The position numbers were made by a program, and so were the translations under genes. Below the pieces are notes generated by a model that had not been told where the DNA came from, did no database searches, and was given only the letters and a program-made list of their open reading frames with translations. From Thermobrachium celere DSM 8682 (GTDB lineage: Bacteria; Bacillota; Clostridia; Clostridiales; Caloramatoraceae), in the NCBI RefSeq assembly GCF_000430995.1, contig NZ_HF952022.1, positions 103,749 through 167,748 on the forward strand: a stretch of 64,000 nucleotides of DNA, given 5' to 3'. Positions 26,126 through 36,612 of this stretch are shown here, in pieces; position 1 is the stretch's first letter; each line of letters starts with the position of its first letter.

Positions 26126-26156
26126 AAAGGGCTGCGAATTGCAGCCCTTTTTATTT
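26126..26156 (+). terminator. Terminator of tRNA-Pro copy 2
   Basis: aaagggctgcgaattgcagccc forms a hairpin differing from the copy-1 terminator by one loop-side base and one extra A, followed by a T-run. Confidence 0.92.
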
Positions 26157-26164
26157 TGTTATAT

Positions 26165-26195
26165 AAAAAGCTCAATCTTAAAGATTGAGCTTTTT
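26165..26195. terminator. Bidirectional terminator at the murC 3' end
   Basis: aaaaagctcaatctt pairs with aagattgagcttttt, giving U-runs on both strands. It overlaps the murC stop codon and also backs up the tRNA terminator. Confidence 0.92.
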
Positions 26196-27567
26196 ATCTT
26201 TGTAAAAATTCTTCACCTATTTTGTATACATCTCCTGCACCCATTGTAATTACAACATCACCTTCGGAAAGATTTTCTTCTATATACTTAATTATATCTT
26301 CAAAATCCTTTATATATATTACATCAACTCCGTTTTTTTCTATAGCTTCAGCTAACATTTTGGAGCTTACAAGGCCTAGGTCTTTTTCTCTTGCAGCATA
26401 TATATCAGTTAAAATTAGCTTATCCACTCCATTGAATGCCTTTGAGAATTCATCAAACAATGTTAAAGTTCTTGTATATGTGTGGGGTTGGAATATACAA
26501 TATAGTTTTTTATGTGGATAGTTTAGAGCAGCTTGTATTGTAGCTTTAATTTCAGTTGGATGATGGGCATAATCGTCTATTACAGTTATGCCATTTTTAG
26601 TTCCTTTTTTTTCAAATCTTCTATGAGTACCTGTAAACTCATGTAGACTATCCTTAACTACATCAAAGTCAATTCCAAGGGATATAGAACAGCATATTGA
26701 AGCTAATGAATTTAATATATTATGTTTACCTGGTACATTTAATTTTATTGTTCCTAGCATTTTATCATTTAGTAATACATCAAATTCAGCACATCCTTTT
26801 GAATCAAACTTAATGTTTACTGCTCTTACATCTCCTTCGTTAAAACCGTATGATAGTGTTTTTACTTGAGCTGAGTCTAATATTTGTTTTACCCTTTCAT
26901 CTTCAGCGTATCCGATTAAAACTCCATCCTTTGATATATTTTTAGAGAATTTTATAAAAGTATCATAAATTTCATTTATATCTTTATAGTAGTCAAGATG
27001 ATCTGCATCGATATTTAATATTATTCCTATTTTAGGATAGAAATTTAGGAAACTACCTTTATATTCACAAGCTTCTGTAATAAAATATTCACTATTTCCT
27101 ATCTTTAAATTACCACCTATAGCATCAAGTTCTCCACCTATCATTATTGTAGGATCTAGATGGGCTCTATATAAAATCAAAGAAATCATTGATGTTGTTG
27201 TTGTTTTACCATGTGTTCCTGAAACAGCAATGCTGTTTTTGTAGTGTTTCATAACTAGTCCAAGGAATTCGGCTCTATCCATAATAGGTATATTTCTTCT
27301 TATTGCTTCTTGTAACTCAGGATTATCCTTAGGAATAGCTGCAGTATATACAACAAGTTGTTGGTTAGTTATATTTGCTTCAGAATGGCCAATGTATATA
27401 GTTGCTCCTTTTTGTTTAAGCTTATCTGTAAGTTTTGATGCACTTCTATCGGAACCTGTTACAATACAGCCCTCATTTAACATAATTTCAGCAAGTGCAC
27501 TCATGCTTATTCCACCGATACCTATAAAATGTATTTTATTAATCTTTTCATCTAATACCTTTATCAT
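26194..27567 (-). CDS. murC: UDP-N-acetylmuramate--L-alanine ligase
   Basis: A 457-residue Mur ligase that adds L-alanine to UDP-MurNAc, the first amino acid of the peptidoglycan stem peptide, in the cytoplasm. The N-terminal HFIGIGGISMSALAEIM is the UDP-binding Rossmann start. The ATP P-loop GTHGKTTTTSM is near residues 108-118, and the Mur-ligase segments DADHLDYY and DDYAHHPTEI follow. I start it at ATG 27567 with aggag upstream; an in-frame extension to 27627 is hydrophobic, has no ribosome site and does not belong to the family. It is transcribed alone, divergent from purR. Confidence 0.96.
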   Translation of the reverse strand: MIKVLDEKINKIHFIGIGGISMSALAEIMLNEGCIVTGSDRSASKLTDKLKQKGATIYIGHSEANITNQQLVVYTAAIPKDNPELQEAIRRNIPIMDRAEFLGLVMKHYKNSIAVSGTHGKTTTTSMISLILYRAHLDPTIMIGGELDAIGGNLKIGNSEYFITEACEYKGSFLNFYPKIGIILNIDADHLDYYKDINEIYDTFIKFSKNISKDGVLIGYAEDERVKQILDSAQVKTLSYGFNEGDVRAVNIKFDSKGCAEFDVLLNDKMLGTIKLNVPGKHNILNSLASICCSISLGIDFDVVKDSLHEFTGTHRRFEKKGTKNGITVIDDYAHHPTEIKATIQAALNYPHKKLYCIFQPHTYTRTLTLFDEFSKAFNGVDKLILTDIYAAREKDLGLVSSKMLAEAIEKNGVDVIYIKDFEDIIKYIEENLSEGDVVITMGAGDVYKIGEEFLQR

Positions 27568-27779
27568 GCTATCACTCCTGAACATATTTATAATGATTAT
27601 TGACAAAAAGATTATAACATAATACAAATAAAGAATGAATTATTATAATTTATTGAAATAATTTTTTAAATAATCTACAATTAACTTAAAACCAAAATTA
27701 TAGCAATTCACTTAAAAATATATGTATAAAATAAAAAAATAATGACAAAAATATAAAAGAATGGATGGGAAGTGGTATT

Positions 27780-28592
27780 TTGGATAGATTACAAAGGAAA
27801 GAAAGAGTAGCAGCAATAATAAAAATATTATCCGATAACCCTAATAAGGTATTTAGTTTAGGGTACTTCTCAGAATTTTTTGGATCAGCACGTTCTACTT
27901 TAAGTGAAGATATTGTGCTTGCTAAAAAAGTTGTTGAATATTTAGGATGTGGGAAAATAGAGACTATATCAGGAGCAGCAGGAGGAGTAAAATACATCCC
28001 AGGTTTAAGTGATATAAACAAAGACGCGTTTTTAAAGGAGCTATGTGTAACTTTAAGTTCACCTGACAGAATTATTAAGGGTGGATATATTTACATGAAT
28101 GATATTGTTTTTTCACCAGAGATATCATCAAAGGTTGGGTTGATACTGGCAAGTTACTTTATTGAAAAGAATGTTGATTATGTAATTACAGTAGAAACCA
28201 AGGGTATACCAATCGCTCTAATGACTGCCAGAGCTTTAAATAAGCCATTGGTAATTGCAAGACGTGAAGTTGGGGTTACAGAGGGATCTTCAGTTAGCAT
28301 AAATTATGTTACTGGATCATCTAAAAAGATACAAAGAATGAGTTTAGGGAAAAGGGCCATAACAAAGGGAAGTAGATGTATTTTTATTGACGATTTTATG
28401 AAGGCAGGAGGAACTGCCAATGGAATAATTGAACTTTTGAAGGAATTCGAATGTGAATTAGTTGGGATAGGTGTTTTGGTTGAAGGGGCTTCGGATAAAA
28501 AACTAGTATCTGATTATATATCTCTTTTAACTTTAGAGACGGTAGATGAAGAAAATGGTATTATAAAAATTTACCCAACAAAAAACGATTAA
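27780..28592 (+). CDS. purR: Purine operon repressor PurR
   Basis: About 270 residues. An N-terminal winged helix (RLQRKERVAAIIKILSDNPN, then FGSARSTLSEDI) is joined to a phosphoribosyltransferase-like domain whose PRPP motif FIDDFMKAGGTANG is clear near residue 205. PurR binds DNA at purine genes and is released by PRPP. The position close to prs, the PRPP synthase gene, matches that logic and the Gram-positive gene order. Clostridial homologues start just before the RLQRKER segment, so I favour the TTG at 27780 with ggaagtgg upstream; an ATG at 27765 would add five residues. Confidence 0.93.
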   Translation: MDRLQRKERVAAIIKILSDNPNKVFSLGYFSEFFGSARSTLSEDIVLAKKVVEYLGCGKIETISGAAGGVKYIPGLSDINKDAFLKELCVTLSSPDRIIKGGYIYMNDIVFSPEISSKVGLILASYFIEKNVDYVITVETKGIPIALMTARALNKPLVIARREVGVTEGSSVSINYVTGSSKKIQRMSLGKRAITKGSRCIFIDDFMKAGGTANGIIELLKEFECELVGIGVLVEGASDKKLVSDYISLLTLETVDEENGIIKIYPTKND

Positions 28593-28620
28593 AAATTAAA
28601 AAATATTTAGATAATTCAGA

Positions 28621-28645
28621 AGGAATTTTTAAAAATGTGTAGAAT
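28621..28645 (+). promoter_or_regulatory. Sigma-H-type promoter of spoVG
   Basis: AGGAATT (28621-28627), a 13-nt spacer and AGAAT (28641-28645) fit the sigma-H consensus AGGAnnT...GAAT. spoVG of Bacillus subtilis is the textbook sigma-H-dependent gene. An identical motif pair with the same spacing precedes hup at 45758. Confidence 0.75.
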
Positions 28646-28680
28646 ACTATAAACTAAGCAACTTGGAAGGTGGTGAATGT

Positions 28681-28962
28681 ATGAAGGTTACTGATGTAAG
28701 AGTAAGAAAAATTACAAACGAAGGAAAGATGAAGGCAATTGTTTCAGTAACATTCGACAATGAATTAGTAGTTCATGACATCAAGGTTATCGAAGGACAA
28801 AATGGACTTTTTATTGCTATGCCTAGCAGAAAGACTCCAGATGGTCAATTTAAGGACATAGCACATCCAATCAACTCAGAAACAAGAGAAAAAATACAAC
28901 AAGCAATACTTGCAGAATACGAAAAAGCTAAAAATAATCTAGAAAACGCTGAAGAAAAATAA
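28681..28962 (+). CDS. spoVG: Septation regulator SpoVG
   Basis: A 93-residue protein with the characteristic start [19 protein letters not shown] and the conserved [21 protein letters not shown]. SpoVG is a small RNA/DNA-binding regulator first found for its effect on asymmetric septation and cortex formation in sporulation, and broadly used as a post-transcriptional regulator in Firmicutes. ATG 28681 follows aaggtggtg; the frame extends upstream without a ribosome site. The purR-spoVG-glmU-prs order is that of Bacillus and Clostridium. A sigma-H-type promoter precedes it and a hairpin ends the unit. Confidence 0.97.
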   Translation: MKVTDVRVRKITNEGKMKAIVSVTFDNELVVHDIKVIEGQNGLFIAMPSRKTPDGQFKDIAHPINSETREKIQQAILAEYEKAKNNLENAEEK

Positions 28963-28964
28963 TA

Positions 28965-28998
28965 AAGGGGAAGCGAAAGCTTCCTTTTTATTTTTGGA
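28965..28998 (+). terminator. Terminator after spoVG
   Basis: aaggggaagc and gcttcctttt form a stem around a stable GAAA tetraloop, then a T-run. Confidence 0.9.
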
Positions 28999-29115
28999 AT
29001 TTTTTTAATATTATTCATTTAAGTTTTTTTGAGCTATTTTAATTGAATAAATTAAGTTTATAGACTATAATAAAATAGGTATTATAATTTAATATTTAAG
29101 GATGAGGTGCTAAAT

Positions 29116-30489
29116 ATGAGTAACTGTTATGGTTTGATATTAGCAGCTGGTGAAGGTAAAAGAATGAAGTCAAATTTACCAAAAGTACTTCATAGAGTCT
29201 GTGGTAAACCAATGCTTTTTCACGTCATTGATGCACTAAAGGGTGCAAATGTTGATGATTTTATCGTTGTCGTTGGACATAAGGCAGATATTGTTAGAGC
29301 ACATCTTAAAGAAAACATCAAAACGGCGTATCAAGATAGACAGCTAGGAACAGGACATGCAGTAATGTGCTGTAGTGATTTCCTTAAGGATAAGGATGGA
29401 ACTGTTATTGTTCTTGCTGGAGATGCACCACTTATTACTGCAGAAACAATAAGTAATGTCTTTAAATTCCACGTTGACGGAGGATATAAAGTAACTGTAC
29501 TTACAGGTGATGTTGAAAACCCAACTGGTTTTGGAAGAATAGTTAGAGACCAAAATGGAAATATAGAAAAGATAGTTGAACACAAGGATGCAAATCAGGA
29601 TGAGCTTAATATAAAGGAAGTTAATTCAGGTATTTATTGTTTTGATATAAAACTACTACTAGAATCATTAAATAAATTAGATAATAATAACGCTCAAGGG
29701 GAATATTATTTAACAGATGTAATTGAAATATTAAAGAAACAGGGGCATAAAGTAGGGGCATATAAGGTTGATTTTACTGAATTTATGGGAGTAAATTCAC
29801 GTATACAGCTTGCTGAAGCAAGTGAAGTTATGAGAAGAAGAATAGTTAAAAAATTAATGGATGAGGGAGTAACATTTATAGATCCTAACAATACTTATAT
29901 AGATTCTGAAGTTAAAATAGGTAGAGATACAATAATATATCCAGGATGCGTAATAGAGGGTAATACAGAAATAGGTGAAGAATGTATAATAGGTCCTAAC
30001 TCAAGAATAGTTAATTCAAAAATACACAATGGTGTAGAAGTGCAAAGTTCAGTTGTTTTAGACAGTATAGTTTATGATAATGCTACTGTTGGACCATTTG
30101 CCTACATAAGACCAGAGAGTGAAATAGGAAAGAATGTTAAGATAGGTGATTTTGTTGAAATTAAGAAGTCTAAAATAGGTGATGATACAAAGGTATCACA
30201 CTTAACATATATAGGTGATGCAGAAGTTGGACGTGGATGTAATTTTGGATGTGGTACAGTTGTAGTAAATTATGATGGCACAAACAAACATAAAACAATC
30301 GTAAAGGACCATGCGTTTATAGGATGTAATACTAACTTAGTAGCACCTGTAGTTGTTGAAGAAAATGCATATATTGCAGCAGGTTCAACCATCACTGAAA
30401 ATGTGCCAAGCGGAGCCCTTGCTATTGCAAGAGCAAAACAAGTCAATAAAGAAGGTTGGCTTGAAAAAAAGGGTATCTGGAAAAAATAG
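29116..30489 (+). CDS. glmU: Bifunctional N-acetylglucosamine-1-phosphate uridyltransferase/glucosamine-1-phosphate acetyltransferase
   Basis: A 457-residue bifunctional enzyme that acetylates glucosamine-1-phosphate and then forms UDP-GlcNAc, the precursor of peptidoglycan. The N-terminal pyrophosphorylase domain opens with [18 protein letters not shown]. The C-terminal half is a left-handed beta helix of hexapeptide repeats ([34 protein letters not shown], with the acetyl-CoA site). ATG 29116 has gaggtg ahead of it. It is followed 16 nt later by prs, the classical glmU-prs pair. Confidence 0.97.
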   Translation: MSNCYGLILAAGEGKRMKSNLPKVLHRVCGKPMLFHVIDALKGANVDDFIVVVGHKADIVRAHLKENIKTAYQDRQLGTGHAVMCCSDFLKDKDGTVIVLAGDAPLITAETISNVFKFHVDGGYKVTVLTGDVENPTGFGRIVRDQNGNIEKIVEHKDANQDELNIKEVNSGIYCFDIKLLLESLNKLDNNNAQGEYYLTDVIEILKKQGHKVGAYKVDFTEFMGVNSRIQLAEASEVMRRRIVKKLMDEGVTFIDPNNTYIDSEVKIGRDTIIYPGCVIEGNTEIGEECIIGPNSRIVNSKIHNGVEVQSSVVLDSIVYDNATVGPFAYIRPESEIGKNVKIGDFVEIKKSKIGDDTKVSHLTYIGDAEVGRGCNFGCGTVVVNYDGTNKHKTIVKDHAFIGCNTNLVAPVVVEENAYIAAGSTITENVPSGALAIARAKQVNKEGWLEKKGIWKK

Positions 30490-30505
30490 CATAGGAGGCG
30501 TTTTT

Positions 30506-31457
30506 ATGATAACACATGGCAAGAACATCAAAATATTTACAGGTAATTCCCATCCAGAGCTTGCAAAGGAAATAGCTGATATCGTTGGAGTTGGCTTAGG
30601 CAATGCAAATGTTGGAAGATTCAGCGATGGAGAAATATCTGTAGATATTAATGAAACAGTTAGAGGTGCAGATGTTTTTGTTGTTCAGTCAACATGTGCA
30701 CCAGTAAATGATAATTTAATGGAGCTTTTAATTATGATGGATGCTTTTAAAAGAGCATCTGCTGGTAGAATAACTGCTGTTATTCCATACTATGGATATG
30801 CAAGACAGGATAGAAAGGCTAAAGCAAGGGATCCAATTACTGCAAAGCTTGTGGCAGATCTTTTAACTGCTGCAGGAGCTGATAGAGTTTTAACTATGGA
30901 TCTACATGCAGCACAAATACAGGGATATTTTAATATTCCTGTAGACCATCTATTAGGTGTACCATTGCTTGCAAAGTACTTCCAAGGATTTAATTTAGAT
31001 GAAGATGAAATAGTTGTAGTTTCACCAGATTTAGGTAGTGTAACAAGGGCTAGAAAGTTCGCAGATAGATTACATGCTCCTATTGCTATTATTGATAAGA
31101 GAAGACCTAAAGCGAATGTTTCTGAGATAATGAACGTAATTGGAGATGTAAAGGGTAAGGTTGCAATACTTGTGGACGATATGATAGATACAGCAGGAAC
31201 AATTACAAATGCAGCAAATGCCCTAGCTGACTTAGGTGCAAAGGAAGTTTATGCTTGCTGTACGCATGCTGTTTTATCAGGTCCAGCAGTAGAGAGAATA
31301 AAGAATTCTGCAATTAAGGAACTAGTAGTTCTAAATACTATACCACTAACTGAAGATAAGATGTTAGATAATATTAAGGTATTATCTGTTGCACCAGTAT
31401 TTGCAGAGGCAATTAAGAGAATTTACGAAGATTTATCTGTAAGCAAAATTTTTGAAT

Positions 31458-31459
<2 letters not shown>
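30506..31459 (+). CDS. prs: Ribose-phosphate pyrophosphokinase (PRPP synthetase)
   Basis: A 317-residue class I PRPP synthetase that makes PRPP from ribose-5-phosphate and ATP for purine, pyrimidine, histidine and tryptophan synthesis. Visible motifs are the flexible-loop region [20 protein letters not shown], the [19 protein letters not shown] segment and the PRPP-binding [11 protein letters not shown] near residue 222. ATG 30506 has a perfect aggaggcg site. It forms an operon with glmU and ends at a strong hairpin. PRPP is the signal read by PurR, encoded just upstream. Confidence 0.97.
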
Positions 31460-32885
<1,426 letters not shown>

Positions 32886-33040
32886 TTACACCAAATTTTA
32901 ACTTTTGGAACAAATAATTTAATAAATCTTTTAGAATTTTTGAATAATATATTAATTTAATATACTTTCCAACCTATAGCCTTGTAAATATAAGACAAAG
33001 ATGCGAAAATAATATTAAGATAAGATAGGGAGGGATGAAT

Positions 33041-33718
33041 ATGGTTGAATCAAAAATATTAATAGTCGATGATGATGTTAATATATGTGAATTGATAGAG
33101 GTTTATCTTTTAAAGGAAGGATATAAGGTATATAAGGCCTATGATGGAGAGACAGCAATTAAAATTTTTAAGGAAAAACAATTGGATTTAATTCTTCTTG
33201 ATGTGATGATGCCTAAAATGGATGGTTATACGGTTTTAAAGGAAATAAGAAGGGATTCTCAAATACCTGTAATAATGCTTACTGCAAAGGGAGAAACATT
33301 TGATAAGGTGCTTGGACTTGAACTTGGAGCAGATGATTATATGGTAAAACCATTCGAACCTAAAGAACTAGTAGCAAGAATTAGAGCTGTTCTAAGAAGA
33401 TATAAGCCATCAAGTCAAAAAAGAACAATTGAATATAAGGATTTAGTTATTGACCCTGATTCATATATAGTAATTTATAAGGGTAGTAAAATTGAAATGC
33501 CTCCTAAGGAATTTGAACTGCTTTACTTTTTAGCTTCAAATCCAAATAAAGTTTTTACAAGAGATCAGCTTTTATATGAAGTTTGGGGATATGATTATCC
33601 AGGGGATTCAAGAACTGTAGATGTACATGTAAAGAGAGTTAGAGAAAAATTATCCGAGCAAACAGATTGGCAAATAAAGACGGTATGGGGTGTTGGATAT
33701 AAATTTGAGGTGAAATGA
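33041..33718 (+). CDS. OmpR/PhoB-family response regulator
   Basis: A 225-residue response regulator. The receiver (1-120) has the acidic cluster DDD at 10-12, the phosphoacceptor Asp54 in ILLDVMMPKMDG, Thr in LTAKG and the conserved Lys in DDYMVKPFEP. The C-terminal winged helix (130-225) is of the OmpR/PhoB type (MPPKEFELLYFLASNPNKVFTRDQLL; SRTVDVHVKRVREK). ATG 33041 is preferred, since gggaggg abuts the in-frame ATG at 33035. The histidine kinase gene starts 5 nt after the stop. The Pho-box-like repeats upstream of htrA are a likely target. Confidence 0.94.
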   Translation: MVESKILIVDDDVNICELIEVYLLKEGYKVYKAYDGETAIKIFKEKQLDLILLDVMMPKMDGYTVLKEIRRDSQIPVIMLTAKGETFDKVLGLELGADDYMVKPFEPKELVARIRAVLRRYKPSSQKRTIEYKDLVIDPDSYIVIYKGSKIEMPPKEFELLYFLASNPNKVFTRDQLLYEVWGYDYPGDSRTVDVHVKRVREKLSEQTDWQIKTVWGVGYKFEVK

Positions 33719-33722
33719 TATT

Positions 33723-35129
33723 ATGAGAAGGAGCTTGTTTACTAAATTAATATCAGCGTATTTTATAATTATAGTTATCTCCTATAGTTTAGTTGCAGTG
33801 TTTTTGTCCTATTGGTTTTATAGGTACTACTACAACCAAAAAACAAGTTCCCTAATAAGAGAGGGATATATATTAAACAAAACAATAAATGATTATTTGT
33901 CTCGAAAAATTTCAAAGGAAAAGCTTCTTAATCAGATTAGAGTAATGGATGAATTGAGCAATGCAAGAATATGGGTTGTTGATAAATATGGTTTTTTGTA
34001 CGCCTATTCATCTAATGAAATGAAGGAGTTTATGGGTAAACAGATAACAGACCGAGAAATACACGAAGTTATCTCAGGAAACATAATAGTAAAAAGTGGA
34101 AGTTTCAAGCAGATTTTTTCAAAACCTATGCTTACTGTAGGTATTCCAATATATGTTGGGGATCAAGTTCAAAGTGCTTTGTTTTTACACACCCCCCTAA
34201 TAGAACTTAAGAATACATTAAAGACTGTATATTTTGTAATATGGATGTCAGCATTTTTTGCTATATTTATTTCTGCGATAATAATATATTATTTCTCTGA
34301 AAGGATATTGATAAGACCACTAAATAAAATAAATAATACAGCCAAAAGTATCGCAAAGGGTGAATTTGATAAGAGGGTTGAAATTATTTCTGATGATGAG
34401 ATTGGAGATCTTGCAACATCCTTTAATTATATGGCAGATTCGTTACAGAATTTAGAGAATATGAGAAGAAGTTTTATTGCAAATATATCCCATGAATTAA
34501 GATCTCCTATGACTTCGATAAATGGGTTTATAACAGGTATTATAGATGGAACAATACCACAAGAAAAATGGACGTATTATTTAAATATAGTACATGATGA
34601 AATAAAGAGACTTATGAGGCTTATTAATGACATATTAGATTTAGCAAGGCTGGAATCAGGTGAGTTTTCTATTAATATTGGAGTATTTGATTTAAATGAA
34701 TTAATTAGACAGAGGGTAATAAAATTTGAAGAAAAGATAAATAAAAAGAAAATTGATGTAAGTGTAAAATTAGTAGATAAAAAATTAAAGGTAAAGGGAG
34801 ATAGAGATAGAATAGATCAAGTTTTAACAAACTTAATTGATAATGCTATTAAGTTTGTTAAGGATGAAGGAATTATAGAAATTAAAACAGAAATAAAAGG
34901 TAATAAAGTGGTTGTTCACATTTATAACAATGGACCTGCAATTCCAAAGGAAGAGATAAATTATATATGGGATAGATTTCATAAAGTTGATAAAGCTAGA
35001 CAAAAAGGTGCAGGATATGGACTTGGGCTTTCTATAGTAAGGCAGATTATAAATCAACATGGAGAGACTGTTTGGGTAGAATCTGGTGATTTTGGAACAA
35101 GATTTTCATTTACACTAACTTTAGTTTAA
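33723..35129 (+). CDS. Membrane sensor histidine kinase
   Basis: A 468-residue sensor kinase. Two membrane helices (about 9-32 and 166-190) enclose an extracytoplasmic sensor with a PAS/Cache-like look (ARIWVVDKYGFLYAYSSNEM). A HAMP linker follows (~190-243), then the H-box FIANISHELRSPM with His257, and an ATPase domain with the N-box QVLTNLIDNAIKF and the G2 motif YGLGLSIVRQI. It would phosphorylate the response regulator encoded 5 nt upstream in response to an envelope signal. The next gene downstream, htrA, suggests the signal concerns protein folding or envelope stress, as for CssS in Bacillus. Confidence 0.94.
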   Translation: MRRSLFTKLISAYFIIIVISYSLVAVFLSYWFYRYYYNQKTSSLIREGYILNKTINDYLSRKISKEKLLNQIRVMDELSNARIWVVDKYGFLYAYSSNEMKEFMGKQITDREIHEVISGNIIVKSGSFKQIFSKPMLTVGIPIYVGDQVQSALFLHTPLIELKNTLKTVYFVIWMSAFFAIFISAIIIYYFSERILIRPLNKINNTAKSIAKGEFDKRVEIISDDEIGDLATSFNYMADSLQNLENMRRSFIANISHELRSPMTSINGFITGIIDGTIPQEKWTYYLNIVHDEIKRLMRLINDILDLARLESGEFSINIGVFDLNELIRQRVIKFEEKINKKKIDVSVKLVDKKLKVKGDRDRIDQVLTNLIDNAIKFVKDEGIIEIKTEIKGNKVVVHIYNNGPAIPKEEINYIWDRFHKVDKARQKGAGYGLGLSIVRQIINQHGETVWVESGDFGTRFSFTLTLV

Positions 35130-35141
35130 TTTATAACATTT

Positions 35142-35184
35142 TTCAGAATTTGTTCACAGTCTGTTTATAATTGATGGATATAAT
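35142..35184 (+). promoter_or_regulatory. Pho-box-like hexamer array and promoter of htrA
   Basis: Hexamers TTCAGA (35142), TTCACA (35153) and TTTATA (35164) are spaced exactly 11 nt apart, the T(T)xACA-N5 geometry of PhoB/OmpR-type operators. A TATAAT at 35179-35184 follows at the distance expected for an activator that replaces the -35 element. The neighbouring response regulator is of this class. Confidence 0.6.
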
Positions 35185-35203
35185 CAAGTTAGGAGGTGTG
35201 GTT

Positions 35204-36331
35204 ATGGATTATAATAATGGATCATGGCAAAGTGGAGTTAAATTTGTTGAAGAAAAAAGATCCAAAAAAATATTAAGGATTTTAGCACTTATATTTATTA
35301 TCTTCTTTTCAGCAGGCATAGGGGGAATTATTGGAGGATACTATGTTAAGAAAAGCTATGAGGAAGTACCTAAATTAACAACTCCCTCTAACCTACAGCA
35401 GCAACAAATAACAAGTAATATTCCTAAAAATTCTATTACTAAAGTTGCTGAAGTTGTTGGTCCTGCGGTTGTTGGTATTACAAATAATGTTACAACATTT
35501 ACAGGGAGAACAGTAAAACAAGGTACTGGTTCAGGAATTATATTTGATAAGGCAGGTTACATTGTTACAAATCAACATGTTATTGAGGGTGCAACTGAAG
35601 TATATGTAACCCTTGCTGGTGGCAAGAAGCTTCCAGCTAGAATAATTGGTGCGGATTACAGAACAGATCTTGCTGTGTTAAAAATAGAAGCTAAGGATCT
35701 TCCTGTTGCGAAATTTGGGGATAGCTCTAAAGTTAGAGTAGGAGATATTGCAATTGCAATCGGTAATCCGTTAGGTGAAGAATTTTCAGGTTCTGTAACT
35801 GCTGGAGTTATAAGTGCAGTTAATAGAAAAATGACTGTTGATGGAAGAACTTATAAGGTTATTCAAACTGATGCGTCAATTAACCCTGGAAATAGTGGAG
35901 GAGCTCTCTGCAATGAAGCTGGTGAAGTAATAGGTATAAATAGTTTGAAGATAAGCAGTGCAGAAGGAATGGGATTTGCAATATCTATAAACGAAGCAAA
36001 GCCTATAATTGAGTCATTAATGAAAAATGGCTATGTATCTAGACCTTTTATTGGAATATATTATGAATTTATAGATGAAGAAATGGCTCAAGAGTTTAAT
36101 GTTCCTGTTGGTGCAAATATTAGAGGAGTTGAGAGAGGTAGCGGTGCAGAAGAAGCAGGAATTAGACCAGGAGATATAATGGTTAAGTTTGATGGTGTTG
36201 ACATTAAAAACATGGAAGATTTATCTGATGCATTAGAGAAACATAAGCCTGGAGATGTTGTATCTGCAAGGATTTGGCGTGAAGGACAATATATAGATGT
36301 TAAGATAAAATTAGGAGAGAAGAATAGATAA
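35204..36331 (+). CDS. htrA: HtrA/DegP-like serine protease with PDZ domain
   Basis: A 375-residue membrane-anchored trypsin-like protease. A single N-terminal helix (about 23-45) places the protease outside the cell. The catalytic triad is complete: His125 (TNQHV), Asp155 (RTDLA) and Ser231 (NPGNSGGA). A C-terminal PDZ domain follows (~275-370: VERGSGAEEAGIRPGDIMVKFDG). Such proteins degrade misfolded secreted proteins. ATG 35204 has aggaggtg upstream; upstream in-frame ATGs lack a site. It follows the two-component genes, with a Pho-box-like promoter between them, similar to the CssRS-HtrA arrangement. Confidence 0.95.
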   Translation: MDYNNGSWQSGVKFVEEKRSKKILRILALIFIIFFSAGIGGIIGGYYVKKSYEEVPKLTTPSNLQQQQITSNIPKNSITKVAEVVGPAVVGITNNVTTFTGRTVKQGTGSGIIFDKAGYIVTNQHVIEGATEVYVTLAGGKKLPARIIGADYRTDLAVLKIEAKDLPVAKFGDSSKVRVGDIAIAIGNPLGEEFSGSVTAGVISAVNRKMTVDGRTYKVIQTDASINPGNSGGALCNEAGEVIGINSLKISSAEGMGFAISINEAKPIIESLMKNGYVSRPFIGIYYEFIDEEMAQEFNVPVGANIRGVERGSGAEEAGIRPGDIMVKFDGVDIKNMEDLSDALEKHKPGDVVSARIWREGQYIDVKIKLGEKNR

Positions 36332-36336
36332 GATGT

Positions 36337-36417
36337 TTATTACCCCTTTTAAGTGGAAATAATCATAAAAATTAAATTTATGAATAAAATTGTAAAAAGG
36401 CTTAAAAGGGGTAATAA
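36337..36417 (+). promoter_or_regulatory. 17-bp inverted repeat burying the ribosome site of a small ORF
   Basis: ttattaccccttttaag (36337-36353) is the exact reverse complement of cttaaaaggggtaataa (36401-36417). The arms are 47 nt apart with an AT-rich loop. The 3' arm contains aaaagggg, the only Shine-Dalgarno candidate of the 23-codon frame starting at 36421. Confidence 0.7.
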
Positions 36418-36420
36418 AAA

Positions 36421-36492
36421 ATGAAGGGAATAGTAAAAATAGGAATAGTTGTAATAGTAATTTCAATTCTTGTATCGTTTATAAAATTATAA
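36421..36492 (+). CDS. Putative 23-residue single-helix membrane peptide
   Basis: MKGIVKIGIVVIVISILVSF followed by IKL. A short basic start and an uninterrupted hydrophobic helix are the profile of small membrane proteins that associate with larger membrane partners. It has a plausible aaaagggg site, sits 90 nt after htrA, and is followed at once by a terminator, so it would be the last gene of the htrA transcript. The inverted repeat over its ribosome site suggests translational control. There is no homologue I can name; it may also be chance. Confidence 0.45.
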   Translation: MKGIVKIGIVVIVISILVSFIKL

Positions 36493-36496
36493 GACT

Positions 36497-36530
36497 AAGT
36501 CCTCTAAGTTTAAAAGAGGACTTTTTACTT
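36497..36530 (+). terminator. Terminator after htrA and the small membrane ORF
   Basis: A 9-bp stem, aagtcctct / agaggactt, with a 9-nt loop, followed by a T-run. Confidence 0.9.
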
Positions 36531-36612
36531 TATATTGATAACACAATTTTTTATGTTATGGTATAATGAAGTTCAGATACTGAAGTTATAAGTATTCATA
36601 AGGAGGAAAGGT

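Noticed and set aside
27568..27627. N-terminal extension of MurC
   Set aside because: The added 20 residues are hydrophobic, lack a ribosome site, and MurC is cytoplasmic.
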